Source: an uncultured Pedobacter sp. | GTDB lineage: Bacteria > Bacteroidota > Bacteroidia > Sphingobacteriales > Sphingobacteriaceae | Direction of reading: 5' to 3' | DNA: 64,000 nt | Assembly (NCBI RefSeq): GCF_946479715.1 | Contig: NZ_CAMLHF010000001.1 | Span: 15,721-79,720, forward strand | Shown: one piece after another, positions 28,875 through 37,723 of the stretch | How positions within the stretch are numbered: position 1 is the stretch's first letter | How the letters are laid out: each line of letters opens with the position of its first letter | Notes under the pieces: model-generated | What the model was told of the DNA's origin: nothing | The model's input: the letters and a program-made list of their open reading frames with translations, nothing else | Databases searched by the model: none | Program-made: the position numbers and the translations under genes

Positions 28875-28907
28875 AAAAGGGTTCAATTAGTTTTGAGCCC
28901 TTTTTTT
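28875..28907 (+). terminator. terminator of the lipocalin-like gene
   Basis: AAAAGGGTTCAA and TTGAGCCCTTTT pair with one G-T wobble, followed by seven T. Confidence 0.8.
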
Positions 28908-28916
28908 ATTGATTTT

Positions 28917-28947
28917 TTTGTTTGATATCTTTTAATATCTATATTTG
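28917..28947 (+). promoter_or_regulatory. promoter of the GntR regulator gene
   Basis: TTTG (28917-28920) and TATATTTG (28940-28947) are 19 bases apart, a full consensus match. The transcript would start inside or beside the operator at 28953-28967. Confidence 0.65.
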
Positions 28948-28952
28948 AATTC

Positions 28953-28967
28953 ATCTGATGATATGAT
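28953..28967. promoter_or_regulatory. candidate GntR operator, copy 1
   Basis: ATCTGATGATATGAT matches copy 2 (29658-29672) at 13 of 15 positions and lies 5 bases after the -7 box of the regulator's own promoter. Bound regulator would block initiation. The surrounding ATTCATC / GATGAAT extends the symmetry. Confidence 0.6.
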
Positions 28968-28975
28968 GAATCAAT

Positions 28976-29641
28976 ATGAAAAATCTTATACAAAAAAAGT
29001 CTTTGGCGGATGAAGTAGCTGCACGATTAAGTGAGCAGATTTCTCTTGGACAATACAAAGTGAATGAACAGTTGCCGATAGAGCCCGAATTGATGAAAAA
29101 CTTTGGTGTTGGGCGTTCAACTATAAGGGAAGCCATAAAAATATTGGCCAACTCGGGGTTGCTTAGGGTTCAACAAGGAGTTGGAACTTTTGTAGATCAG
29201 CTAACCGCAAATAGGGAGCCTATGGATTTGCGGTTAAAGCGCGCTAACGTTAAAGATCTGGATGAGGTTAGGCAATTACTTGAAATGAAAATTGCAGAGA
29301 AAGCGGCACTTAACAGAACTGAAAATGATATTTTGACAATAAGGACTCATCTCGAAAACAGAAGAAGAGCGGCAAAAGAGGGGCTGTTAGAAGAGTGTAT
29401 TGAAGCAGACGTGCAATTTCATATATCAATTGCCGAAGCTTCAAAGAATGAAATACTAGCCGATTTATATAAATCAGCCTCCATTCATTTAAAAAATTGG
29501 TTCCTTCAAACACATTCAGATGCCAGAGCCTTCGAAGAAACTTACATATATCATGAGCAGTTGCTAAAAAGCATTATTGCCGGAGACCCCAAAAAGGCCT
29601 GGAATATTGCAGCAAAAATATTAGGACACGTATCTCAATAA
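28976..29641 (+). CDS. GntR family transcriptional regulator, FadR/FCD subfamily
   Basis: The 221-residue regulator has an N-terminal winged helix (about 8-75: SLADEVAARLSEQISLGQY, LMKNFGVGRSTIREAIKIL, GLLRVQQGVGTFV) and a helical FCD effector domain (about 85-220) with RQLLEMKIAEKAA and the His-containing DVQFHISIAEAS near 145-156, where such domains often bind a metal and a carboxylate ligand. A 15-bp near-palindrome stands at both its own promoter and the start of the downstream exporter gene, so it likely represses both. The ligand is unknown. Confidence 0.92.
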   Translation: MKNLIQKKSLADEVAARLSEQISLGQYKVNEQLPIEPELMKNFGVGRSTIREAIKILANSGLLRVQQGVGTFVDQLTANREPMDLRLKRANVKDLDEVRQLLEMKIAEKAALNRTENDILTIRTHLENRRRAAKEGLLEECIEADVQFHISIAEASKNEILADLYKSASIHLKNWFLQTHSDARAFEETYIYHEQLLKSIIAGDPKKAWNIAAKILGHVSQ

Positions 29642-29657
29642 AAATTTATTAAAATTC

Positions 29658-29672
29658 ATCAGATGATCTGAT
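29658..29672. promoter_or_regulatory. candidate GntR operator, copy 2
   Basis: ATCAGAT-G-ATCTGAT is a perfect inverted repeat with 7-base arms, 9 bases upstream of the MFS start codon at 29682. It matches copy 1 at 13 of 15 positions. Confidence 0.6.
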
Positions 29673-29681
29673 CTGAAAAAT

Positions 29682-30914
29682 ATGGAAAAAACATCTTTTA
29701 CAAACACTACCGTTATCGACGCAAAGAGGATTACACAGCAAACAGTATTCTCTATTTTATTCACAATTAGTTTTACGCATTTACTTAATGATATGCTTCA
29801 GGCAGTAATTCCTGCTGTATATCCTGTAATAAAAGAAAAGTTCAATCTTACTTTTGCACAAATAGGCCTTATCACTTTCACTTATCAGCTAACAGCATCA
29901 ATATTGCAGCCGTTTATTGGGTTTTATACAGATAAGAAGCCCCGTCCGTATTCACTTGTTATGGCAATGGGGTTTACACTCTGTGGACTTGTAGCCGTGT
30001 CATTTGCTTCCAGCTTTTTAAATATCCTTCTTGCGGTAAGTTTGATAGGAGTAGGGTCTTCAATATTCCATCCGGAATCTTCGAGGGTGGCCCATTTAGC
30101 TTCCGGAGGTAAAAAGGGACTAGCACAATCTATTTTTCAGCTGGGTGGAAATGCAGGTAGTGCTATAGGGCCGCTTTTGGCAGCAATTATAGTTGTTCCC
30201 CATGGTCAATTTTACCTTATATGGTTTTCATTAGCTGCAATTTTAGGTATTGTAGTACTGTCTAGAGTTGCAAAATGGTATCAGGAACAATTGGCATTAA
30301 AGGCATTAAATAAAAGTATTGTTAAGGAAGAGATTCATCATAATTTATCTAAGAACCGAGTGGTACTTTCCTTAGGTATTTTAATGGTACTTATCTTTTC
30401 AAAATACTTCTATATGGCTAGTATGACTAGTTACTACACATTCTACCTAATGGATAAATTTAATGTGTCGGTGCAGCAGTCTCAGGTCTATCTATTTGCT
30501 TTTTTAGGGGCAGTTGCTGCCGGTACGTTAATTGGAGGGCCATTAGGAGATAGATTTGGCCGTAAGTATATCATCTGGATTTCGATTTTAGGCGCAGCGC
30601 CATTTACATTACTGCTGCCGTATGTTTCTTTATTCTGGACAGGTGCTTTATCTGTTATTATCGGCTTAATTATTTCTTCCGCATTTTCTGCAATACTGGT
30701 TTATGCAACCGAATTGGTACCCGGAAAGGTGGGTATGATTGCGGGGCTGTTCTTCGGTTTTGCCTTCGGAATGGGTGGGCTAGGCTCTGCAGTTCTGGGT
30801 AAGCTGGCGGATCAGACCAGTATTGAATATGTATTTAAAATTTGTGCTTTTCTTCCTTTGATTGGGATTTTTACAGGATTCCTCCCAAATATAGAGGGTA
30901 GTAAAAAAAGATAA
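29682..30914 (+). CDS. MFS transporter, fosmidomycin-resistance (Fsr) type
   Basis: The 410-residue protein has about 12 membrane helices and the MFS loop GGPLGDRFGRKYII (about 285-300). The signature FHPESSRVAHLASGGKKGLAQSIFQLGGNAGSAIGPLLAA (about 128-167) is that of the Fsr exporter group. It begins 40 bases after the GntR gene and has a matching operator before its start, so the pair forms a small regulated efflux unit. Whether fosmidomycin or another phosphonate or carboxylate is the real substrate cannot be told. Confidence 0.88.
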   Translation: MEKTSFTNTTVIDAKRITQQTVFSILFTISFTHLLNDMLQAVIPAVYPVIKEKFNLTFAQIGLITFTYQLTASILQPFIGFYTDKKPRPYSLVMAMGFTLCGLVAVSFASSFLNILLAVSLIGVGSSIFHPESSRVAHLASGGKKGLAQSIFQLGGNAGSAIGPLLAAIIVVPHGQFYLIWFSLAAILGIVVLSRVAKWYQEQLALKALNKSIVKEEIHHNLSKNRVVLSLGILMVLIFSKYFYMASMTSYYTFYLMDKFNVSVQQSQVYLFAFLGAVAAGTLIGGPLGDRFGRKYIIWISILGAAPFTLLLPYVSLFWTGALSVIIGLIISSAFSAILVYATELVPGKVGMIAGLFFGFAFGMGGLGSAVLGKLADQTSIEYVFKICAFLPLIGIFTGFLPNIEGSKKR

Positions 30915-30929
30915 TTTTTGCGCTCAATC

Positions 30930-30973
30930 GTACTCCTTTATTCATTAGATAGTAGTGGATTGGGAGTACTTTT
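30930..30973. terminator. terminator between the MFS gene and susD
   Basis: GTACTCC (30930-30936) and GGAGTAC (30963-30969) form a 7-bp stem with a 26-base loop, followed by six T on the plus strand. The genes on both sides converge here. Confidence 0.55.
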
Positions 30974-32572
30974 TTATTTATCCCACCATACCCTTGATGT
31001 TAAAGCATCACCACCATTTAATCTAGCAACTGCAGCTCTATAGTTCACAGGATTATTCAAAGCTTCAGATGATAGGTATATCATTCTTCTGGGGATTGTT
31101 CCATTGGTTACATTACTGGTATAATTAACAGGTATCAATTTAGGGTAGTCTGATCTTTTCCAATTTAACCACGATTCAATAAAATTAAAGTTGGTGCCCG
31201 TAGCCACCCAATACTGGGTGTTGATTTGATTAAGGGCCATTTCCAGGTCAGATTGCATTAGTGGATGCTCATTTACATAGGTATTGATGATTTCAGGGGC
31301 TATTTTTGCTTGTACATCCTGCTGTTCCATTGATTGCAATGCGCCTCTAAGGCCATTTGAATAATGTTGGGTCGCAGTGCCGGAAACATTCCACCCTTTC
31401 AATTTTGCCTCAGATAGTAAAAGTTCTGTTTCGGCATATGTTATAATAAAAATTGGTCCGCCAAGTTTCAAGTAAACAGAGGTTCTTGGTCTTGAATATT
31501 TACCTAGAGGAGCCAAATCAGCACCTGAACCTGTTCCCCCGGGATACATTGGATGTTTACTGATATCTGTATTTCCTCCAAGCAGGTCATAACCGTTGGG
31601 CAGCCCGATTTGAACTGATGCATCTGTATTTCCTGAAAGTGTTTGATTTATATTTTTTGCAAGTCCATCTTGAGGTACTTCAGCTATGACGCCCAATCTT
31701 GGATCTCCAGTATTTCTTAGGTAATCAATTAAGGTTTTGCTCCATTTAACTTCAATATAATCTGAAAACACACGTAATGCAACCGAAGAGCTATTTTGGC
31801 TACCTGAGCTCGTAGCATCAGTCATTAGAATTGCATTGTCATTTACATCGGAAAAAGCATGATCTGAAGCTTTTTCAACCCAAAGTCGAGCTATATCGGG
31901 TCGAATCTTGCTTAACCTCATTGCCACTCGTATCATTAAAGCGTAGCCAAACTTTTTCCATTTATTAATGTCACCGTCGTAAAGCAGATCCGCCGTTGGT
32001 CCGGGCTTGTCAGGATTCAAATTTACAATGGCTTTTTCCAGATCTAATAACATGGAATTGTAGATGTCTTCCTGTTTATCATACAAAGGATATTTAATCC
32101 CTTGCCTGGCTTTTGCGGCTTCACTATAAGGCACATCTCCATAAGTATCAGTTATTCTTTGTAAAATTAGCACGAAAATCATATCTCCAATACTGATCAG
32201 ATTTGAATATTTATCAGCATCTTTTTCAGTTGCGAGTCGCTGCATTTCTCTTATTGTGGAGGCTTCTGCATAGCCCTCTTCAAAAATCCGCCCTTGATAA
32301 TCCGTAAAGCTCGCTACATTTATATATTTATCCCCGTTATTATAGTAATAATAAGTAGACGCGAGTAACTGCGTCATTGTACTTTGATAAAGCAACTGAT
32401 AATAACCTTTATTTGCGAATTTTAACTGAGCCGTTGAGAGTAGACTATTCGGGTCAAAGTTTGAAGAATTGGATTTTGTAGGATCATTATTTATTTCATC
32501 CAGTTGCTCTTTACTGCAGCTAAACATAATTATCATTATTAAAATCAATGGAAGAATAATTACTTTTTTCAT
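30974..32572 (-). CDS. SusD/RagB-like outer-membrane lipoprotein (SusD-like 2 group)
   Basis: The 532-residue lipoprotein has a signal peptide with lipobox MFSC (Cys about 19) and begins CSKEQLDEINNDPTKS, typical of the SusD_2 group. It contains TPR-like helices (YAEASTIREMQRL, RITDTYGDVPYSEAAKA, YALMIRVAMRLSKI) and the C-terminal ALTSRVWWDK. SusD proteins sit on the cell surface and cap their SusC transporter to capture ligand. It lies 9 bases behind its SusC partner. The ligand is unknown. Confidence 0.92.
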   Translation of the reverse strand: MKKVIILPLILIMIIMFSCSKEQLDEINNDPTKSNSSNFDPNSLLSTAQLKFANKGYYQLLYQSTMTQLLASTYYYYNNGDKYINVASFTDYQGRIFEEGYAEASTIREMQRLATEKDADKYSNLISIGDMIFVLILQRITDTYGDVPYSEAAKARQGIKYPLYDKQEDIYNSMLLDLEKAIVNLNPDKPGPTADLLYDGDINKWKKFGYALMIRVAMRLSKIRPDIARLWVEKASDHAFSDVNDNAILMTDATSSGSQNSSSVALRVFSDYIEVKWSKTLIDYLRNTGDPRLGVIAEVPQDGLAKNINQTLSGNTDASVQIGLPNGYDLLGGNTDISKHPMYPGGTGSGADLAPLGKYSRPRTSVYLKLGGPIFIITYAETELLLSEAKLKGWNVSGTATQHYSNGLRGALQSMEQQDVQAKIAPEIINTYVNEHPLMQSDLEMALNQINTQYWVATGTNFNFIESWLNWKRSDYPKLIPVNYTSNVTNGTIPRRMIYLSSEALNNPVNYRAAVARLNGGDALTSRVWWDK

Positions 32573-32581
32573 AGCGTGCAG

Positions 32582-35500
32582 TTATTTAAACTTCAGATTC
32601 AGATTTATACCAAAAGTTCTTGTTGCGGGTAATGATGCTCCCTCTATTCCTGCATAAGCAAAGCTGGGAGAGAACTGTGATTCCGGATCTATATTCTTAG
32701 TATACTTCAGGATAGTTAATAAATTCCTTCCTATTAAATCAATTGAGGCATTTTTAAAAGGCGTTTTATTTAATATTTTGGACGAGAATGTGTAGCCAAG
32801 CACAACTTGTCTTAATTTTATAAAACTGCCATTTAAAACAGATAGTGCAGAAATATTTGTAGCCAATGCAGGGTAATAGTTGTAGGCAGGAACATTTGTG
32901 GTATTTGTTTCTCCATTTTCATACACGCCGTTAGCAACTATACCTGTTTCACGACCATAAAGCGTTGCTTTATTAAGGCCAAGAACATAGGAGTAATCTT
33001 CTGTAGCCGACAGAATTTTGTTTCCAAATTTATAATCTATTAGGAAGCTTAAACTGAAGCTTTTATATTGAAAGTTATTGCTGAACCCTCCGTAGAAAGA
33101 TGGAAGCACACTGCCCATTGGTTTCATCTCTCCTCGCTTTGGAACTCCATCTGAACCAATAATAACGTTTCCATTCTTGTCACGTTCATAATCATAAGCC
33201 ATAATCTGAGTTATCGACTTGCCAACAACAAGCGCAGTGTTAGCATTTAGTGGTCGATAAGTGCCGCCAAATGCGTAACTGCTGATGCCATCTATTGATA
33301 TCAATAAGTTATTTATATGACTGGCATTAATTCCTGCCTTCCAACTAAAGTTCTCATTGGTTATTAAATTGGTTTGTATAGAAGTTTCAATACCTGTATT
33401 ACGGGTTTTGCCTAAATTTACATATGCAGATGTGAATCCCGTAGTTACAGATTGTCCGGCATTAATAATTTCCTTATTGGTAATCCTGTAGAAGTAAGTG
33501 AAATCAAGATCTATTTTGTTGCCAAAAAGTTTTAAATTAATACCTGTTTCAAATTCATTTAAGGTGAATGGCTTTAGGTTGTAATTTGGTAAATCCCTCG
33601 AAAAATTTCCTAAAGGAACGCCGTTTACAGACTTGTCTGAAGAATAATAGGTCTGTGTGGTATAAGGTACTGCCGGTTCTCCACTTGTTTGAGCAAAACT
33701 GGCTCTTACTTTACCAAAATCCAGACCTTTTATTTTTAAAAAGTTAGAGAATATAAAGCTACCTGATACACTTGGTACAAAAATGCCCCTGTTATTTCTG
33801 GGAAGTGTAGAATATACATCGTATCGTCCGGTAGATGATAGGGTAAGGTACTTTTTGAAATCAATGTCGACCGTGTAATATGCCGACTGGGTAACAATTC
33901 TTGAAAGTGCATTTCTACTACTAACGGCCGATAGATTATCGACTGTGTACAAATAGGGTATGATAAATTGGGTACCGGTTAACTCATTGGATTTTGTTCT
34001 TCTATTGCGAAAGCTTGCACCTGCAGATATATCTATGTTTAGGTCTTTAGTAATATCCCGGTTCCCCGAAAGAAGAATATCGGTATTTAATTCTGATGTT
34101 TTTGATTGATTTAGGGCATTTATACCACCCTGGCCATTTATAGAAAAAGCCGTTCCTGTTGGTACTATGCTTATAATGTGGTCATTACTAATATCGTAGC
34201 CAAATCTTCCCTGTACGAACACCCTATTGCTCAAATCGTATTTGAAAAGCGCTGAGGATATAAACCTGTCGCGCGTAGCATTGTCTTCTTTTTTATTGAT
34301 GGTGAAATATGGATTGGTTTTATATTCATCCGCATTCCACCTGGTTTCGGCTCCGGTATTTAGATCATATCCCGGAGCTAAAAAGGCCTGATCTGCACTT
34401 GTAGCTATGGCATTGATGCCATAATTTGGATTAATAGGACCATCGCTAAGGTATGATCTGTTTTTACCCCGCTCATAAATGTAATTGCCATTTAATGTGA
34501 GTGTGAGTTTTTTGGTTAGGTCATATGAAGCAAATATGTTTGAAGTTTTTCTGTTCAGATCGCTATTTCTTAAAATAGATTGATAATCGAGAATTGAAGC
34601 AGATGCATGATAGCTGCTTTTATCCGATCCGCCATTTAAAGAAATGGTATTTGTAAATGCCGGCGCTGTTCTATAGAATTTTTTTATATTGTCTTTTACT
34701 GGCACATACGGGCGGGTTTCTCCGTTAATTTGCACGCTTGGCTGTCCATCCATCTTTTCTCCCCAGCTAAGTATACCGGTTGCAATTGCTCCTGCAATGC
34801 TTTGTGGTCTTAAGTTTTGTGTACCCTGACCATATATGTATTGATAATCAGTATTATTTACAGGATTGTCAAATGAGAAATTAGAATTGTATTCAATAGA
34901 ATTATCCGATTTCTTTTTTCCACTTTTAATTGTAATTATAATCACACCGTTTGCAGCGCGTGCGCCGTATAAAGCGGAAGCGGAAGACCCTTTTAATACA
35001 GTAATAGTCTCTATGTCATCGGGGTTGATGTTACTAATTCCATCCCCATAATCAACACCTCCATATTCATTTGCACTCCCACGCTGAGTATTATCTATAG
35101 GTATCCCATTAATAATAAAAAGAGGGGGGCCTGCGTCTTTGCTTGCCGCACCTCTTAGCAGTATTCTGGCAGAAGAGCCTGGTCCTCCATTCACACCACT
35201 TACATTTAATCCCGCTACAAGTCCTTCTAATGCCATAGCAAGGTTTGATTCCCTTGCCTTTGTTAGTAAAGAACCGTCAATAGTTGATACAGAATAACCT
35301 ATCTTTCTGTTCTCTTTTTTAATATTTAAGGCTGTTACTATTACTTCATCCAGCAGCTTAACTGAATCAATATGCTGATCTTCCGTTGCTCTCGGTTTTA
35401 TAACAATAAGGTTGTTGGGAAGTAATTTATAATTGTAATTAGTGTTAATAAGAATCTGGTCAAGCACTTTAAAGGTTTCCTCATTCTTTACATTAATGGT

Positions 35501-35686
35501 AATTTTCTTATCAGGAATTTTACGTTCACTAAATACAAATCGATAAAAGGTCTGATTTTGTATCTCATTAATAACTTGATTAAAACTTGCCGATTCGAGC
35601 TTTAATGTCACTTTCGTTTGCGAATGGACATTAACTGCTATCATAAGGAAGCAGAAAATCAATACTTGTCGCATCGTCTGCATCAT
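32582..35686 (-). CDS. SusC/RagA TonB-linked outer-membrane protein with STN signalling domain
   Basis: The 1034-residue transporter has a signal peptide (about 1-22), an STN domain (about 25-97: VTLKLESASFNQVINEIQNQ, YNYKLLPNNLIVIKP), then LLDEVIVTA, a plug (GLVAGLNVSGVNGGPGSSARILLRG, SALYGARAANGVIIITIKSG) and a barrel ending in NLKFK. The STN domain is the part that contacts a FecR-type anti-sigma factor, and fecR and a sigma gene lie immediately upstream. The CarboxypepD_reg domain usual between STN and plug in SusC proteins is missing. Start may be either of two adjacent ATG codons. Confidence 0.93.
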   Translation of the reverse strand: MMQTMRQVLIFCFLMIAVNVHSQTKVTLKLESASFNQVINEIQNQTFYRFVFSERKIPDKKITINVKNEETFKVLDQILINTNYNYKLLPNNLIVIKPRATEDQHIDSVKLLDEVIVTALNIKKENRKIGYSVSTIDGSLLTKARESNLAMALEGLVAGLNVSGVNGGPGSSARILLRGAASKDAGPPLFIINGIPIDNTQRGSANEYGGVDYGDGISNINPDDIETITVLKGSSASALYGARAANGVIIITIKSGKKKSDNSIEYNSNFSFDNPVNNTDYQYIYGQGTQNLRPQSIAGAIATGILSWGEKMDGQPSVQINGETRPYVPVKDNIKKFYRTAPAFTNTISLNGGSDKSSYHASASILDYQSILRNSDLNRKTSNIFASYDLTKKLTLTLNGNYIYERGKNRSYLSDGPINPNYGINAIATSADQAFLAPGYDLNTGAETRWNADEYKTNPYFTINKKEDNATRDRFISSALFKYDLSNRVFVQGRFGYDISNDHIISIVPTGTAFSINGQGGINALNQSKTSELNTDILLSGNRDITKDLNIDISAGASFRNRRTKSNELTGTQFIIPYLYTVDNLSAVSSRNALSRIVTQSAYYTVDIDFKKYLTLSSTGRYDVYSTLPRNNRGIFVPSVSGSFIFSNFLKIKGLDFGKVRASFAQTSGEPAVPYTTQTYYSSDKSVNGVPLGNFSRDLPNYNLKPFTLNEFETGINLKLFGNKIDLDFTYFYRITNKEIINAGQSVTTGFTSAYVNLGKTRNTGIETSIQTNLITNENFSWKAGINASHINNLLISIDGISSYAFGGTYRPLNANTALVVGKSITQIMAYDYERDKNGNVIIGSDGVPKRGEMKPMGSVLPSFYGGFSNNFQYKSFSLSFLIDYKFGNKILSATEDYSYVLGLNKATLYGRETGIVANGVYENGETNTTNVPAYNYYPALATNISALSVLNGSFIKLRQVVLGYTFSSKILNKTPFKNASIDLIGRNLLTILKYTKNIDPESQFSPSFAYAGIEGASLPATRTFGINLNLKFK

Positions 35687-35730
35687 AAGCTTCGTACTCG
35701 GGTCTTGGTGGTAATTTTTTTAGAGGGATT

Positions 35731-36771
35731 TTAATAAATATATATAATATTCCCCTCTTTTTTATAGCTGAAATTTTCTATATAACTCAAAGCATTTAAT
35801 AGTTCATCGATGCTTTCTTTCTCAAACTTTCCCGTGAATGTATAATCTTTCTTTCTCTCATCATTAAACCTTATCTCAACACCATATTTTCTTTCAACAT
35901 CTCGGGCAATAGAAACGAATGTTTGATTCTTGAACACTAATCTGTCATTTAACCAGGAAGTTTCCATTATGCTGTTGCTGCTGCTATCCTTTGAATTATA
36001 ATAAGTCAATGGAACTATTGTATAATTAACACTGTTTTTGTCGGCAAGAGTAAACTTATGGTTTGGTTTTAATATGATCTTTTCAGCAGGTTTGTTATTC
36101 AATGTGACCTGAACAAGCCCTCTTACCAAAGTTGTTTCAATAAATGAATCATCCTCATAAACTTTTACATCAAAAGCAGTTCCTAAAACCTTTATCCTCA
36201 TATGTTTCGTATGAATAATGAAAGGATGTTCAGGGTCTTTTTTTACGTCAAAAAAAGCTTCACCATTAAGATATACTTCCCTGGTTTTTCCGCTAAAGGA
36301 TGCTGGATATTTTAATTGACTTTTAGCGTTTAAGTTTACTTCAGTACCGTCTTCAAGTATGATTTTTGATTTATCCCGGGTTGGTGTTTGCAAAACCTTC
36401 CATTCTGTAATATCATTGTTCCCGGCAGAATTATCCGGAATAAAAAAATGATATGCAGCAAAAGAACAGATACAAAAGGCAATAACAGCCGCAATCCGGT
36501 ACCAGCTAACAAAGTTTCTTTTTATCGGTTCTTCAATATTTTGGATAAACTTAGGTTCTGGAACAGCTATTTGTTGTTTAATCTTTTCAAAAACTGAATC
36601 AATATTATTGGCGGTTGGTTTTTCGTCGTTAAAATAACCGGTTAAATTTTCGTACTCACTCCTGTGATCCACACTTTTTGAAAGTAGTTCTTTAAGCTCA
36701 ATAAGCTCTTTGGGTGAAATTTCACCGGCTAATCTTTTACCCAAAAGCTCCGTAAATCTTTGATCAGTCAT
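35731..36771 (-). CDS. FecR family anti-sigma factor
   Basis: The 346-residue inner-membrane protein has a cytoplasmic N-terminal part (about 1-88) that would bind the sigma factor, one membrane helix (about 91-110), and a periplasmic FecR domain (about 125-220: WKVLQTPTRDKSKIILEDGTEVNLNA, GEAFFDVKKDPEHPFIIHT) followed by a DUF4974-type C-terminal domain (about 275-346, FKNQTFVSIARDVERKYGVEI). It relays ligand binding at the STN-type SusC to the sigma factor. It lies between the sigma gene and susC on one strand. Confidence 0.94.
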   Translation of the reverse strand: MTDQRFTELLGKRLAGEISPKELIELKELLSKSVDHRSEYENLTGYFNDEKPTANNIDSVFEKIKQQIAVPEPKFIQNIEEPIKRNFVSWYRIAAVIAFCICSFAAYHFFIPDNSAGNNDITEWKVLQTPTRDKSKIILEDGTEVNLNAKSQLKYPASFSGKTREVYLNGEAFFDVKKDPEHPFIIHTKHMRIKVLGTAFDVKVYEDDSFIETTLVRGLVQVTLNNKPAEKIILKPNHKFTLADKNSVNYTIVPLTYYNSKDSSSNSIMETSWLNDRLVFKNQTFVSIARDVERKYGVEIRFNDERKKDYTFTGKFEKESIDELLNALSYIENFSYKKEGNIIYIY

Positions 36772-36811
36772 TTGTGTTTTTGTTGTGTTATTATTATAGT
36801 ACTGTTTTTAC

Positions 36812-37441
36812 TTAAAAATGCCTACAATACTCTAAAAAATAGTTTGTTAAGCTTATTAAAAAAATAAGACTTATAATTTTTCCGCTAATGTTTTGTTTAT
36901 CATTATTACTGCATTTGTACTTAGCTTCTTTATATGAAAGTAATGTAATCCTTAGTTTATCAATAGCCCTGAAAAGCTGTGTTTGCACCGTTCTTGGAGA
37001 TATATTTAGAATTTCTGCTACCTCTTTATATCTCATCCCATTTTCTTTAATCAACCTAAAAACCATTTTTGCCTGCAATGGAAGTTTTTCAATTGCATTA
37101 TCCAGTTTAATGTGCAATTCTTTGCGCTCCAGCTCTTTCTCAGGATTATTGTTATCCGAGAATGGATATTCGCCCGACAATTCTAATTCAGTCATATGGA
37201 TTCCTGAATATTTTTTAAGATGTTTTAATGATTGATTTCTAACAGCAACAAACAGATATGTTTCAGGATTAATTACATGCAGGTTTACCTTTCTGTTTTC
37301 CCAACATTTTACGAATATTTCTGAAATAATATCTTCAGCAACCTCTTTTTGACTTACATAATAACAACAAAATTTAAAAAGTTTATTAAATAGTGCATAG
37401 TATAAAGCCTCAAAGGATTTAACATCGTCTTCAACGGACAT
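36812..37441 (-). CDS. ECF RNA polymerase sigma-70 factor, Bacteroidota family
   Basis: From the ATG at 37441 the product is 209 residues; an upstream TTG at 37483 would add 14 atypical residues. It has sigma region 2 (about 10-75: FEALYYALFNKLFKFCCYYV, AEDIISEIFVKCWENR) and region 4 (about 120-170: LPLQAKMVFRLIKENGMRYKEVAEILNISPRTVQTQLFRA). It is first in sigma-fecR-susC-susD and would be released when the SusC STN domain signals. The C-terminal tail (about 180-209) is hydrophobic and aromatic, which is unusual for a cytosolic sigma factor. Confidence 0.93.
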   Translation of the reverse strand: MSVEDDVKSFEALYYALFNKLFKFCCYYVSQKEVAEDIISEIFVKCWENRKVNLHVINPETYLFVAVRNQSLKHLKKYSGIHMTELELSGEYPFSDNNNPEKELERKELHIKLDNAIEKLPLQAKMVFRLIKENGMRYKEVAEILNISPRTVQTQLFRAIDKLRITLLSYKEAKYKCSNNDKQNISGKIISLIFLISLTNYFLEYCRHF

Positions 37442-37611
37442 TCTGGTCCACAGACTGGATAAGTCGGGCTTTACTGTTTTCAATTGCTAAATAGATTGGT
37501 TTTTTTCCACTGCAATGTAGCGAATTAAAATAATTTCAAAAAAAATGAATTCGTTGTAGGCAATTTCTTTCCAAAACTGATCTCTTCTCTAAATACTGGT
37601 CATTGTGTGCC

Positions 37612-37684
37612 GTCAATTGCTTTGAGCCATCAAAGAATTCGCTAACCAAGCTCGGTTACAATTAACCATTTGTACGCAATTGAC
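37612..37684 (+). promoter_or_regulatory. multi-hairpin leader region upstream of the second susC
   Basis: GTCAATTGC (37612-37620) and GCAATTGAC (37676-37684) enclose a CTTTGA/TCAAAG hairpin (37620-37635) and a TAACC-N6-GGTTA-N4-TAACC segment (37643-37667), in which the central GGTTA can pair with either TAACC. No tRNA features are present. It could be a structured leader RNA or a cluster of DNA-binding half-sites. Confidence 0.45.
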
Positions 37685-37723
37685 TGTATTGATGAAAATT
37701 ATTAACCTAAACTAAACAAATGT

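Noticed and set aside
36888..37235. 115-codon open frame opposite the ECF sigma gene
   Set aside because: Antisense to conserved sigma regions 2 and 4; Ser/Leu-rich shadow composition.
37612..37684. Reading the clover-shaped leader as a tRNA
   Set aside because: There is no 7-bp acceptor stem, no GTTCGA T-loop and no anticodon arm of the right geometry; the outer stem is 9 bp and internally palindromic.
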